64,000 bases of DNA, from contig NC_059075.1 in the NCBI RefSeq assembly GCF_020497125.1, positions 31,160,003-31,224,002 of the forward strand, in the 5' to 3' direction. A program made the translations under genes and the position numbers. Below the pieces are notes generated by a model, which did not search any database, was not told the DNA's origin, and saw only the letters and a program-made list of their open reading frames with translations. Shown here one piece after another: positions 44,721-56,420 of the stretch (within the stretch, counting starts at the first letter, position 1; the number at the start of each line of letters is the position of its first letter). The stretch is from Mauremys mutica (Eukaryota > Chordata > Testudines > Geoemydidae).

Positions 44721-44977
44721 TCCAACTGCACAATCAGTACTCAATAAATAATTATTATAGTTAGGTCCACCATCTTATCAAACTCTGATTAAGGAAATGA
44801 AGTAAAAAATTAGCAGACCTGTTATTCTAACCAGTAGATGGCATAGTAATACTCAAACACAACAGCAAATCTTTCAAATGGTACAGCAAGGACATAAACA
44901 AAGGACAACAAACAGCGTGACTGAAAACAAATGTTGCAATACATAACTGTAAATCTAATGCAGCTGTACCTTATCAC

Positions 44978-45592
44978 TAAGGCTGCATGTGTGTCATGGA
45001 AGTCACAGATTCCATGATTTTCTGTGACTTCTGCAGCAGCTGGTGTGGCTGGCTCAGCAGTTTGGGTGTGGGAGAGGGTTGGGGCAGGGGATTGGAGTAT
45101 TGGGCAGCGCTTACCGGGGCTCCCACCGGCATGTCCCTGTAGCTCCTAGGCAGAGGGGCCAGCGGGCTCCGCACACTGCCTGCAACTGCCACCCCAACTC
45201 AGCTCCCATTGGCTGCAGTTCCGGGCCACTGGGAGCTATGGAGCTGGTGCTTGTGGCGGGAGCAGCATGCGGAGCCCCCCGGCCACCCCTCCCCCTAGGA
45301 GCTGCAGGGACATGCAGGTTGGAGCCAGGTAGGGAGCCTGCCCCCCTCCCCCCAGGACCAGCAGGGGTCCCGGGGCTGTGCGCCGCCACCGTGCCCCCCA
45401 GCACCAGCAGGAGTCCCAGGCCACATGCCCCTGCCACCGGGACCTCCCCCTGCAGCGCACCTCTGGCCCAAGTTTTAGTTGGGGGTATATAGTAAAAGTC
45501 ATGGACAGGTCATGGGCCGTGAATTTTTGTTTACGGCCTGTGACCTGCCCATGACTTTTACTGAAAATACCCGTGTCTAAAACTTAGCCTTA
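44978..45592. mobile_element. hAT MITE copy 2, recombinant chimera, 615 bp
   Basis: Starts TAAGGCTGCATGTG and ends AAACTTAGCCTTA. Its left flank is cttatcac (44970-44977) but its right flank is attatgat (45593-45600), so the target duplications do not match. Left of 45489 it is identical in type to copy 3 ('gggggtatatag'); right of 45512 it follows copy 1 ('catgggccgt', 'tttacggcc', 'ctgaaaatacccgtgtct', 'cttagcctta'). One base in the right hairpin arm ('cctgcccatg') agrees with copy 3 instead. Confidence 0.93.
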
Positions 45593-45793
45593 ATTATGAT
45601 CTGGTCTTTAATTATACAATCAAATAACTTCCTTTTTCTAGAGGACCCTTGCCTCATTCTCTGACATGGCTGAACCACTTTAGCTGATACTCTTTGCAAA
45701 CTTTAACTGTTCAGACTGAAATTTTTTGAAATCTATAAACATCTGAAAACAAGATCTTGTAATTGAAAGTATTTTGCACCCGTCACTGTAAGA

Positions 45794-46094
45794 CAGGAGT
45801 AGGCAACCTATGGCACGGGTGCCGAAGTCAGCATGCGAGCTGATTTTCAGTGGCACTTACTGCCCGGGTCCTGGCCACCAGTCCGGGGGGCTCTGCATTT
45901 TAATTTAATTTTAAATGAAACTTCTTAAACATTTTAAAAGCCTTATTTATTTTACATACAACAATCGTTTAGTTATATATTATAGAAAGAGACCTTCTAA
46001 AAATGTTAAAATGTATTACTGGCACGCCAATCCTTACATTAGAGTGAATAAATGAAGACTTGGCACACCACTTCTGAAAGGTTACCGACTCCTG
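45794..46094. mobile_element. hAT MITE, 301 bp (unit B copy)
   Basis: Identical counterpart of 42048-42348, with the same ctgtaaga flanks. It was duplicated with the block rather than inserted independently. Confidence 0.93.
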
Positions 46095-47515
46095 CTGTAA
46101 GAGGTGCTACTAGTTCTGCCTATAATTTTGCCAGTGTAGGGACAGAGGGGAGGTGGCTTGCAACTTTTTTCTTTGGGGCTGCCAGGGACCAGTTTAGCCC
46201 ACGTGCAGGCTAGACCAGCTATCACATTGCCTTTCTTGTGCTCCTTTTACAAGGGCCAAATAGGCCATTGCAGGGCAAAATACAACCTGGTTGCAGTTAT
46301 GCCACCACAATGCCTCCTGCAGCTGGGACTGCTGCAGAAGCACTACAGAGCAAGCAGTATTCACTGGTAGTGAAAAGGGGCCTACTAAAGTTACAGACTC
46401 AGAATTATAGATGGCTTCAATTTTAATGTAAAATATTTTCTAAGCAGATTAAAAAATATAGCTCTCTATATTGAATGTATGTATATAACAGATTTGCTGA
46501 TACAAAACTCACTGTCTCTGCATCAGAAACTTCCTTGGTATTTTCCAAGCTGTTCAGGCAAAGCCCTCTAATATTAAGGCACACCAACTTGAAAACGACA
46601 TCTTTGTCAGAAAATTATGTACTTTAAGATTTAGTGAAAGACAATCTTGTTTTTCAGTTTATAAACTGTGTATTTGACAGGACTTCGTATACTGTTTCAC
46701 TCTTTCCAGTGTATAGCCAATAAGGCACTCATCCATTAGGTTGTTCTGTGTGGATAGACTCTTGCATCCATATGGAACCCCACTGACATTACTGGGGCTC
46801 CATGTGGGTGTGCCAGGATGCATCCAAGCAGAATAACTTTCAGGATTGGAGGCCTGAGTTGCTCTCTCTCCCTTGCTGAAAAAACCCTTATAAATATCCC
46901 CAGAGGAGCACAGTAACCCTTATGAATATTTTTCAGAAATTAAAAAAAAATCCAACAAATGAGTGCATGCAATTTAAATAGGACTCTATTAGAAAACAGA
47001 TTTAACTTGAACTTTTTTTAAAATTGACATTGTGCCTTTAAAAATGACAGTGGCTGCCTGTGTGTATTCATGTAAACTGTAAAGCAGCAAAATGTAGAGT
47101 AAGAGATGGACTACCAGAAGCAAGTTTATTTCATTGGAGTCTATCAGAACTGGGCTCTCTGCCTAAATTGAACAGAACTGTCAAACGTGATTAGTGCCAT
47201 TGAAAGTAACTGCAAATTAGCATTTTATTATACATTCAATCTCTAACAGAGAAAGCGTGAACATTAGCCAGCAGCAGTCTGCAGGAAGAAACCAGGGGAG
47301 ACTATACACAAGATTCAGAAGAAGGAAAGAAGTAACTTACTTATACCTGGTTTTAACAGTCAGGAAAGGAAAAGCAGGTAAGCAAGAGATATTATAATAA
47401 TGGATAAGGGAAACCAGAAGATAGGAGTAGGGACAGCAAAAGGACTATGCCCAATCCAGCTAGGAAATTGGATGAAGTCAAGAAAAAAAATCATATTTGT
47501 AAACTAACATGAGGG

Positions 47516-48465
47516 GCCTTGGCACCAAAATGGAGGAATTAGACCCACCAATGCAGGTTGTTAAAGGGATAACAGAAATATGGCAGAAGAGCAGTCATGA
47601 CTGGAATACAGGTACTAATGGGTACATAGTGTTCAGGAGAGAAAGAAGTAAAGATACTGGGATAGCATTGTAAAGAAACGAGAAGAGATAACAAATAAAA
47701 CAGAATCCATTTGGGCCAAAATCTCTTTCGGGAAGGATTGTAAAAAGAGGTTCTATTGTGCTAGTGTTAGGGATTTGATACAGACCTCCAGGGTCAGTTT
47801 TGGATATGGCTAGAAGTCTCTTAATATTATTAAAGAGAGAACTAATGCAAATTGTCATTATGGGAGACTTTCTTCTCCAATCTATAGCTTGGAAGTTAAT
47901 CTCTACTAAAATGGTAAGGCCCAGTGAGGCACTAGACAACAGGTTTCTTCACCAAATAATCACTGAACAATTAGAGGTGATGCTACATTAGACTTGGTTT
48001 GGGTAAACAGTGATGAGACTATAGAAGAAAGCCTTGGACTGAGTGATCATGAGGTAATCCAGTTAAATTTAAATGGAAAGAGGCTCAAAAACAGGTTAGA
48101 AATAGGTATTCAATTTCAAAATGGCAGAATTTGGGAAACTAAGGGAACTACTTAGTGAAGTCAAATGGATAGAAGAGCTCAGGGACTTAAATTTGTAGGA
48201 GGTTTTGAATTTCTTTAAGTCAGAGGAGCAAAAATGTACCTGCAAGTTGCATCCCAAATAAGGTGAAAAAACTTACAGGGAAAGGCTCCAGCTCTAACTT
48301 GCTGAATAGCCATCTCAAAAAGGACATTAGGAGTAAAAAGAGAGTATACAAGGAACAGAAAAAAGGGACACATCAGCAAAGAAAGCTACAGCTTGGAAGT
48401 CAAAAAGTATAGACATAAAGTGAGAATTGCCAAAAGTCAAGCTCAGTTTTGCTCATACACAGTGC
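47516..48465 (+). pseudogene. CR1 LINE endonuclease fragment (unit B)
   Basis: Counterpart of 43770-44720 with the same stops and motifs. Confidence 0.75.
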
Positions 48466-48722
48466 TCCAACTGCACAATCAGTACTCAATAAATAATTAT
48501 TATAGTTAGGTCCACCATCTTATCAAACTCTGATTAGGGAAATGAAGTAAAAAATTAGCAGACCTGTTATTCTAACCAGTAGATGGCATAGTAATACTCA
48601 AACACAACAGCAAATCTTTCAAATGGTACAGCAAGGACATAAACAAAGGACAACAAACAGCGTGACTGAAAACAAATGTTGCAATACATAACTGTAAATC
48701 TAATGCAGCTGTACCTTATCAC

Positions 48723-49337
48723 TAAGGCTGCATGTGTGTCATGGAAGTCACAGATTCCATGATTTTCTGTGACTTCTGCAGCAGCTGGTGTGGCTGGCTC
48801 AGCAGTTTGGGTGTGGGAGAGGGTTGGGGCAGGGGATTGGAGTATTGGGCAGCGCTTACCGGGGCTCCCACCGGCATGTCCCTGTAGCTCCTAGGCAGAG
48901 GGGCCAGCGGGCTCCGCACACTGCCTGCAACTGCCACCCCAACTCAGCTCCCATTGGCTGCAGTTCCGGGCCACTGGGAGCTATGGAGCTGGTGCTTGTG
49001 GCGGGAGCAGCATGCGGAGCCCCCCGGCCACCCCTCCCCCTAGGAGCTGCAGGGACATGCAGGTTGGAGCCAGGTAGGGAGCCTGCCCCCCTCCCCCCAG
49101 GACCAGCAGGGGTCCCGGGGCTGTGCACCGCCACCGTGCCCCCCAGCACCAGCAGGAGTCCCAGGCCACATGCCCCTGCCACCGGGACCTCCCCCTGCAG
49201 CGCACCTCTGGCCCAAGTTTTAGTTGGGGGTATATAGTAAAAGTCATGGACAGGTCACAGGCCGTGAATTTTTGTTTACTGCCTGTGACCTGCCCATGAC
49301 TTTTACTAAAAATACCTCTGACTAAAACTTAGACTTA
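48723..49337. mobile_element. hAT MITE copy 3 (right parent), 615 bp
   Basis: Starts TAAGGCTGCATGTG and ends AAACTTAGACTTA, flanked by identical cttatcac at 48715-48722 and 49338-49345. Its hairpin (49236-49307) has 'cacaggccgt' and 'tttactgcc' where copies 1 and 2 have 'catgggccgt' and 'tttacggcc'. It is the right parent of the unequal exchange. Confidence 0.93.
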
Positions 49338-49345
49338 CTTATCAC

Positions 49346-51479
49346 TAACAGAATTATCTCTGGGTCAGAGGGAAACATAGGAATCTGCCTAACAAGTGGC
49401 ATATTATTTCCACAATGTAAAAGCTGTGGAGACCTAAGTGAGGGTGAAGGCCTAATATGATTCTAAACACACAGTTCTTGTTTTCTTAAAAATTAACCAA
49501 AAATCAGTTTCCTATTAATATATCTCCCAGCCCACTTCATATGAAAATAAACCAAATTACATAACTCAAATACCTATTCATGAATTGATGTATTTCTATA
49601 ATAGGTTCTCCTTTCCTCATACCACAAAATATTCAGTGTGTAATAACAGCACATAACACTCCCCATCACATTTAACAATTATCTGGTAACAGTCTAACAT
49701 AGTGTAAATAAGCAATCTTACTGTTAGTTTGGCCTTTCACCTATTGCAAAGGCTTTTTTATCTTCAAGTAAACACAATCTTGGTCTTCCATATTACCCTG
49801 TCTCTTATTGCTCCCCAGAAAATAATCTAATGCTCTTTTGCATTTGCTGCAATTCTAAGGAAAGACAACTTTGCTCTGACACCATGCAGCCCTAGTCTCT
49901 TCCTGCTTCCTCCTTCTACATTAAGGTTACATGCAAACAGGAAACACTAAGCCACACATGTATTTAAAGACATATACACACTCTTTCCAAAACTATATCC
50001 ATCATTCTTCCCTTACCTCCCCATCCCCTTTAAACAGGGATATTCTAACAGCCTGTCCAATTAAGGCCTGCACTGACAATTTGCCAGGAGACAGTTCTGC
50101 ACCTAATCTGTATGCAACTAAACAGACTGAAGATACCATTGTGTTTAATATTAGGTGCATCTCACTGATACTATAGATCATAACACCATAGGCAATGAGA
50201 ATGCCTGATTCAGCAGAAATGCCTCATGTTTTGAGCCCAAGTGTTAAAAAAATCATGAGTTAGACCCCAAAGTATCATGACTGGCTTAAAAATTGAGGTT
50301 TTTTAAAAATAATATATTTTGGGTTCTCTTTATTTGCCTTTTAGTTTTCAAGACTTTAAAGTACATATGCTTCACATTTTCAAGCTTTTCTCCATAACCA
50401 TGAGGACAAGAAACTATTTTAAAAAATTAAAGCTGACATCTTGATTCTTGTAGCATGATCTTTAAGAAAAGCACCACGTTGTGTGAGACTCTTAGTAAAA
50501 CCAGAAGAGGTGCCAACACTGTCTTAGTGTAAAGGCTGATTGTATTGAAACTGAATCTTAATCTGTTTGCAACATAAGACTGGGCCAGATGATTTTCTCT
50601 TCTGTCCCTGAGCCTGGCACCATACAGGAGTGCCTACTCTAGCTGCATCCTAGAAGCTGCATTCCCCAATCCTAAGTACATCTCTGCTGTTTTCAGTAGA
50701 AGGATCAGCATCTGCTTCTGCTGACGTGCCAAAGATCTGGGAGAAGCAGTTTCAATTCATATGCTGTTTGGATTGGCTTACCTCCTGACTTATGTGCTCT
50801 TCAGGAAAGCCAAATGAGGTGACGTGGAATATGTGCCACTTCTAAGCATATGTGCAATGTGCATTTGCTACCACAGTGGTTAGATCATTAGCTTTCCCAG
50901 CCCGGGCTGGGCACAGATGGGGAGCCGGACATGAATGCTGATCATGCCTCCCATATGTGCCACTACCTGTTGTCTCCAGTCACCATACTGCTCATATTGA
51001 TGTGGCAAATTGTATACTGGGAGCTTGAAGTCTCTTTGCTACAGTATATGCACCTAAATAAATAGATATGGGCTGTGGTGCTGTGAGAGAGAGGATGCAT
51101 TGCATGCTGGGGGACTTGGCTTTGCTGTGGGTTGTGTTATCAGGATCAAGATAGAGCACTGGGTTTTGCTGCATCGCTGGAATGGAGCTAGGATATCTAA
51201 CATCTAATGTTGTTGCAGGATGTGTCATTGGGACTGATATAGTACATTGCATATTGGAATTTCCCTTTGCTGCAGGTCATGCTGCTGGGACCGAGTGGTC
51301 TCCTTAAAATTCACCTCTGCCAAAGAACCTACAAAGCACTTGATTTTGAAAGGCTAGTCAGCTGGTGTGCTGTGACCGCTGTTTATTACACTTACCGTTA
51401 TCCTTTAACTGTTACCATGTGTTTCTCCAACCTCCTCGTTGCACCCAGCTTTTGGATCTCGGTATGTAGATATTAAGGA
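49346..51479. other. 5' intron of DGLUCY, no exon found
   Basis: No coding exon recognised. Around 50990-51300 there is a weak, degenerate repetition of 'ttgctgcaggtcatg', 'gggactgatatag' and 'cattgcatgctggg' words on the plus strand, possibly an old minisatellite or repeat cluster. Confidence 0.35.
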
Positions 51480-52700
51480 CTTTGGGACGGGGCCCACCGT
51501 TTTGTTGCAGATGCACAGAAGTTACCTCGAGGGGTCCTCACTCCCTGAGGGGTAATACTACTGAGTAGCTAGCGCACGGTGCTGTGCTCCGGGCAGCCAC
51601 TCCAATGCTCCTGTCTCTCTCATTACTATTCCCATCTCCGAGAGCCGGGAACCCGCTTCCCCCTCAGCAACAGGGGGCGGGGCGACCCCTCCCCTTTCTT
51701 CTCCCACTTCCCCCATTAGGGGGTTGGCGGACCCGATGGCGCCAGGAGCCATGTCCGCTTTTCGGGGTTAGGCGAGTCAGGGACGCCTCGGGGGGGTAAC
51801 ATCTTCTTCCCTTCCCCCACTACCGCGCCCCACTTTTCCCCAGAAGTATGAGAGGTCCGAGCCGGAGGGGGCACTCCTCCCTCTCTCAGCCTAGAATGAC
51901 TGGCAGTCCCAAGGAGCCAGTCAGCGTCGTCCCTTCATCTCCAGGCGACCTAGCACCCGCCCACTTCAGGAGGCGGGAGGGAATGTTTACAAATAAAACG
52001 GCGGGTGGGCGGGGGAAACGGCAGAAGGGAAGGGGGAGGAGCAAGCGATTAGCGCAACCTGTGAACCAATAGGGCAGCGCGCCACTCGGCGGCTAGGGGG
52101 TGGGGACCGAATGTCCAACGCTCTCTGACCAACCGTCGCCCGTTGTGAGGGCGCGCGCGCCAATGAGCTCTCAGCTCTCCACCGTTCCTCTCTGAGGTCT
52201 AGAGAAATGAGGGGCGGGGGAACAGTGAGTAGAGTCTCCTCTTCCTCGTATAGCCCCCCCCCATCCCGCCGCCGGGGCTGGGTCCCCACCCCACTGCTGT
52301 TGGGTAGGGAGGGGAGCCGGAGCCAGGGGGGAGCTACAGGGACTGGATTTTGGGGAGGCGGAATTTTAATGTTTCTTTTATTATTTTTTTGTTTAATGTT
52401 ATGGCTTTTAACCCGCAAATACGTCTCTGAACAATAAAATCCTGCCAAACACGGTGACCCTACACGCACACCCCAGGCGGGAGGCAGAGAGAGGGGCGGG
52501 GGGTGGCGAGCCTGTGAGAAAATGGAGGGACCCTCCGGCTCCGCAGAGGAAGGGGAGCTGCCCCTCCTCACTGTCAAGCACGAGCTGAAGAACGGTGAGT
52601 GACCGCACAGCGCCCCGGGGCGGAGAGGGGGTGACGGCCAGGCGGGGGTGGGGGTGCCTTGTAAGGGCCGAGGTGGGCGGGGGTGAGCCATGAACGGGGC
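51480..52700. promoter_or_regulatory. CpG-rich bidirectional promoter region, DGLUCY / RPS6KA5
   Basis: Composition changes sharply to high GC with many CpGs (for example 'gcgcgcgcgcc' near 52151). Sp1-type sites include GGGGGCGGGGC at 51673-51683 and 'gggcggggg' near 52008. CCAAT boxes lie at 52066-52070 and 52160-52164. No TATA box is apparent. RPS6KA5 starts on the plus strand at its right side, and DGLUCY runs away on the minus strand, so a shared promoter is likely. The exact start sites and the non-coding first exon of DGLUCY cannot be fixed from sequence. Confidence 0.75.
52522..52594 (+). CDS. RPS6KA5: RPS6KA5 (MSK1 kinase) first coding exon
   Basis: ATG in context 'gagaaaATGG', 24 codons plus one base, then the donor 'gtgagt'. 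It reads MEGPSGSAEEGE then LPLLTVKHELKN. The block LLTVKHEL is the N-terminal signature of MSK1, just before the first (AGC-type) kinase domain; the residues before it differ between vertebrates. MSK1 is a nuclear kinase activated by ERK and p38 that phosphorylates CREB and histone H3. The gene lies divergently next to DGLUCY, as in human. Exon 2 was not found to the end of the window, so intron 1 exceeds 11 kb. Confidence 0.87.
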
Positions 52701-55599
52701 CGGTGGAAGCGGAGTGAGCAGAGGGCACGGGTGTCAGTCAGAGAACGGTTACGAGGGCAACGCGAGGGTGGGATGGGGGTCGTGGCGTGCGGGGGGTAGC
52801 CGGGCTGGGGACGTTAGCGTGGGGCGGTAGGGTAGGGCCATCGATGGAGAGAAATGGGGACATCGGGCGAGAGGTGGGATGGGGGAGACGGAGGCTGAGC
52901 GGAGAAGGGAGTATGGGGGACAGAGACACCGAGAAGACAGGTGGAATGGGGAGCGCGGGGTGGCGGCTCCAAGGAGAGGCCGGAGAGAAGGGGGTTGGTG
53001 ACTGGAGAGAAGCGCTGACCATGGACGGTGAGGGGGGAAGAGAAGGGAGATTCGAGGGAGCTGTGGCGCTTGGGAAAGAACTGGGGAAAAGAGAAGGCGA
53101 AACGGCCTGGCATGGGAAGGTGAAACAGGGAAAGGGGCCTTTTAAAAATATGTATATATATATTAGTATTGAGTTTTGGTGATCTTTAATTTTCCCTAAC
53201 GTGTAGTGTCTGATGGTTTTGAAGGGCATAAATGGCTGGAGACTGCCTGTTGCCTACCATAAATTCACCATATCTTCCCATATGTGGACTTGAGTTCTAG
53301 TTCTTGTATATGTATTTTAAAAGGTGTTTTTTAAGAAGTAATGATCCAAAACACTGCAACTTACTATAGTATTCACCAGTTTCCCTTCCACCCACTCAAA
53401 ATTCCATGCTTTCTTTTTCTAAAGCATCATTAAGTGTCCTCAGCTGTGACAAGTACAGCTTTTTTTGGTATGCTGTTAGATGCTCTGACTTTTCTGCCTG
53501 GGTCTTCAAACCTCCTCATAATTAGGTAGCTGTTTGAAAACCCTGTGTGGAAATATTTGCACAAACAATGTACTATATAGTGTTAAAAAACACAGTAGGA
53601 ATGCTGTTTGTAAGTTGTGGTTTTATGGATGATTTTGGTATCTTGTTTTCGAAGCGGTCTTCAAGTAACTTGAATGTTACAGGAAGTTTTGGGCTTATTT
53701 TAAGTTTACAAAATGCACACAAGGACATAGACAAAATGCATGCACAGTATTTTAAAACAATCCATGTCCTGTGACCTATGCCATCCAGAAAAACAACAGC
53801 CCTCTCTCCTTTCCCCTTCAGCCCCAAAATAAAGTAAAATTAGCTGCACCACAAAACAATAACATGGTACTTCTGTTAAGAAAAAGGAAGAGAGAGGTCT
53901 TACACTTTGTCTTGTAGGTTAACAGATTCAGTCTTTAGACCACTTGTGAAAGCAAATTCAATAGTCAAGGACAGGCCACTGAGAAAGTGCAGATTCCCAC
54001 CCCCAGACATTCAGATCTAGGGACTGTGTACAAAAGCTCCCCAGTTGACCTTAACTATCACTGCAGCACAGAGAGAGAAGCAGTTTTTTTTGACAGCTAG
54101 ATCCATACCACCTTATATAGGGGTTGCAGGTTTTTTTTGTTTTTTTGTTTTTTTTTAAAAGAGTGTAGATACAGAACAAATTCACCTTCAGTTTTGAGAT
54201 AGGGTGGTGTGTGAGGTCGTGTGGTAGGCGTAAACACAATACAACTTTATTTTATAGTTTTCAGACTGCTTCACAACACTAAAAAATAAGACTGTATCTG
54301 ACCAGCACAGTTGTACAAAGATGGTATAGGGAATAAAGAAATGTTTTGAAATGTGAGAGTGTGGTTTCTTTAGCATCACTCTTGATTTTGATCAACTCTT
54401 ACTTTAAACTCTTTCTAGCTCTGAAAAGTTTATATAAAAGCCTTCTGTTAAAAATAAATATATGGACTTCTTTTTAGTATCTTCAGTATAATGGAATTCA
54501 GTTGCATGCTGCTTTTTCCGTGTGTGTGTATATATTTTTGAGTTTTACTCCCTACCAAGTATCCAGGGTTTTCTTTCTTTCAAATGCTTTCGGGAAGGAT
54601 TCAGGCTACTTTTGGAAATATTTGGAGTGCATGGATGAGGGAAGAATTACATCATATCTGCCTGGAATTAAGTGTCAACAATATAATCATTATTCAGGGC
54701 ACAGATTCAAAGACCCTACCTCTGAATTTACAATCTAGATGATGCATGGAAAGATGAGACACATTGGAAGAACTAAAGAAGGGAATTGCACTAATTTTTC
54801 TGTTTAAAAAAATGTTAATCCCTTGATCTTACTACTCCTTTTTGTTGGTGGCTTTCTTGGGTGTCTTTGTTCCCTGCCACCCCTCCCAGTTATTTTTTTG
54901 AGTTTGCTGTCTGTGTGGTTCACTGAATGATTTACTAACTACACACTGAAAGTATCAGTAAGCAGAGGAAAATGATGGTCAGTCTCAACAGCATTTTTAA
55001 AAAATCATACTATGATTACTAAAATAGGAGTTGCTTTGAGAAGAGCGTGACTTCTTATTTACACATTTTGGAAGATGCTGCTTAGATCTTTGTAAGGGTG
55101 TTTTGGTAACTGTGTTTCTATTGTCAAAAGCACTATACCACATTCAGCGAACAGAGTCTTGGATTTAAATTGAGCAATATACTGGCGGACACATGGTCAT
55201 ACTTGAGTTTATTTTCTCTGTTATCATAAGAACCTCACATGGGATTGCTCTAAAAAATAGACACTGATTACAGTATATGCTTGTTTACCTAACTGCCACA
55301 TAAGAAAATGGTTAAATTAGTGTTCAGGTTGAGAGTACATATCAGTAATTTAGGGTGAAGTACATTATGGGGGCTGTTATAGTTATTTCCCTAAAAATAA
55401 ATTAAGGAAATATACTGTTAGGGTGTATAAACAATGTTAAATCTATCTTGTAGTAACCCCTTACAATGCTCATATGATTATTGACTATACCTTAACATGT
55501 TTACATTTCTTTCAAGTTTAACCTTAACTCTGAATTTATAATGCTTGTTTATGGGATAATTACAAGGACCTTAAAAGAATGGCTCAGGTGTGGGAATCT
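52701..55599. other. RPS6KA5 intron 1, proximal part
   Basis: Up to about 53130 it is purine-rich on the plus strand ('gagagaaatgggg' words), which creates spurious ORFs. Beyond that it is AT-rich with no recognised repeat termini or exons. Confidence 0.5.
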
Positions 55600-56420
55600 C
55601 CCTCACATCCGCTGCAGTGAAGACCAATGCAAATAATTCATATTGCTTCTCCTCAATGGCCTTTATCTTCCTTGAGTGCTCCTTTAGCACCTCAATTATC
55701 CAGTGGTCCCATTTATTACGTGGCAGGCTTCCTGCTTCTTATGTCCTTAAAATTATTTTTGCTGTTAGTTTTTGTGTCTTTTGCTAGTTGCTCTTCAAAT
55801 TCTTTTTTGGCCTGCCTAATTATACTTTTACACTTGACTTGCCAAAGTTTATGCTCCTTTCTGTATTCCACAGTAGGATATGACTTCCAGTTTTTAAACA
55901 ATGTCTTTTTGTCTGTAACCGCTTCTTTTACTTTATTGTTTAGCCATGGTGGCACTCTTTTGGTCCTGTTACTATGTTTTTTAATTTGGGGTGTACAATC
56001 AATTTGAGCCTCTATTACAGTGTTTTTAAAGAGCTTTTAGGCATTTCACTTTTGTGACTATATCTTTTAATTTTTGTTTAACTAGCTTCCTCATTTTTGT
56101 GTGGTTCCCCTTTTTGGAGTTTAATGCTACTGTGATGGGCTTCTTTGGTGTTCCCCTCCATAGGATGTTAAATTTAATAATATTATTGTAGCTGTTACCT
56201 AGCAGTTCAGATATATTCACCTTGTGGAGCAGACCCTGTTTTCCACTTCGGACTAAATCAAGAATTGCCTCTCCCCTTGTGTATTTCAGGATTGGCTGCT
56301 CTAAGAAGCAGTCATTTTAGGGTGTATAGAAGCTTTATCTCTGCATCTTGTCCTGAGGAGACAAGTACCCAGTCAATGTGGGGATAATTGAAATCTCCCA
56401 TTATTACTGAAGTTTGTGTT
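55600..56420 (-). pseudogene. CR1-like LINE fragment (endonuclease/linker region)
   Basis: The minus strand reads, from 56400 down, FNYPHIDWVLV, then GQDAEIKLL, NISELLGNSYNNIIKFNILW, then MPPWLNNKVKEAVTDKKTLF and CKSIIRQAKKEFEEQLAKD (55955-55780). These are CR1 ORF2 endonuclease and post-endonuclease motifs, with stops. Antisense to RPS6KA5. Confidence 0.8.

Larger units (their letters stand above)
41847..45592. repeat. Tandem duplication, unit A (about 3.75 kb)
   Basis: This block is followed by an almost identical copy at an offset of 3745-3746 bp. It contains a hAT MITE (42048-42348), about 1.4 kb without recognised features (42357-43760), a CR1 fragment (43770-44720) and MITE copy 2. Differences from unit B that I noticed are five substitutions (near 43356, 43520, 44487, 44796 and 45387) and one base in an A-run near 43200. 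Confidence 0.95.
45593..49337. repeat. Tandem duplication, unit B
   Basis: Second copy of the 3.75-kb unit, ending in MITE copy 3. Gene-like ORFs in unit A reappear here unchanged, showing how little the copies have diverged. Confidence 0.95.

Noticed and set aside
45043..45492. 149-aa ORF present twice (also 48788-49237), as a duplicated gene
   Set aside because: It lies wholly inside the GC-rich interior of MITE copies 2 and 3; duplication reflects the block, not coding selection.
1477..49345. CRISPR-like arrays among the repeats
   Set aside because: No short direct repeats with regular unique spacers; the DNA is vertebrate and the repeats are transposons.
51987..52691. 234-aa minus-strand ORF in the CpG island, as a possible DGLUCY 5' exon
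   Set aside because: It runs through the RPS6KA5 first exon on the opposite strand, and its proline- and serine-rich text shows no mitochondrial targeting pattern or family similarity.
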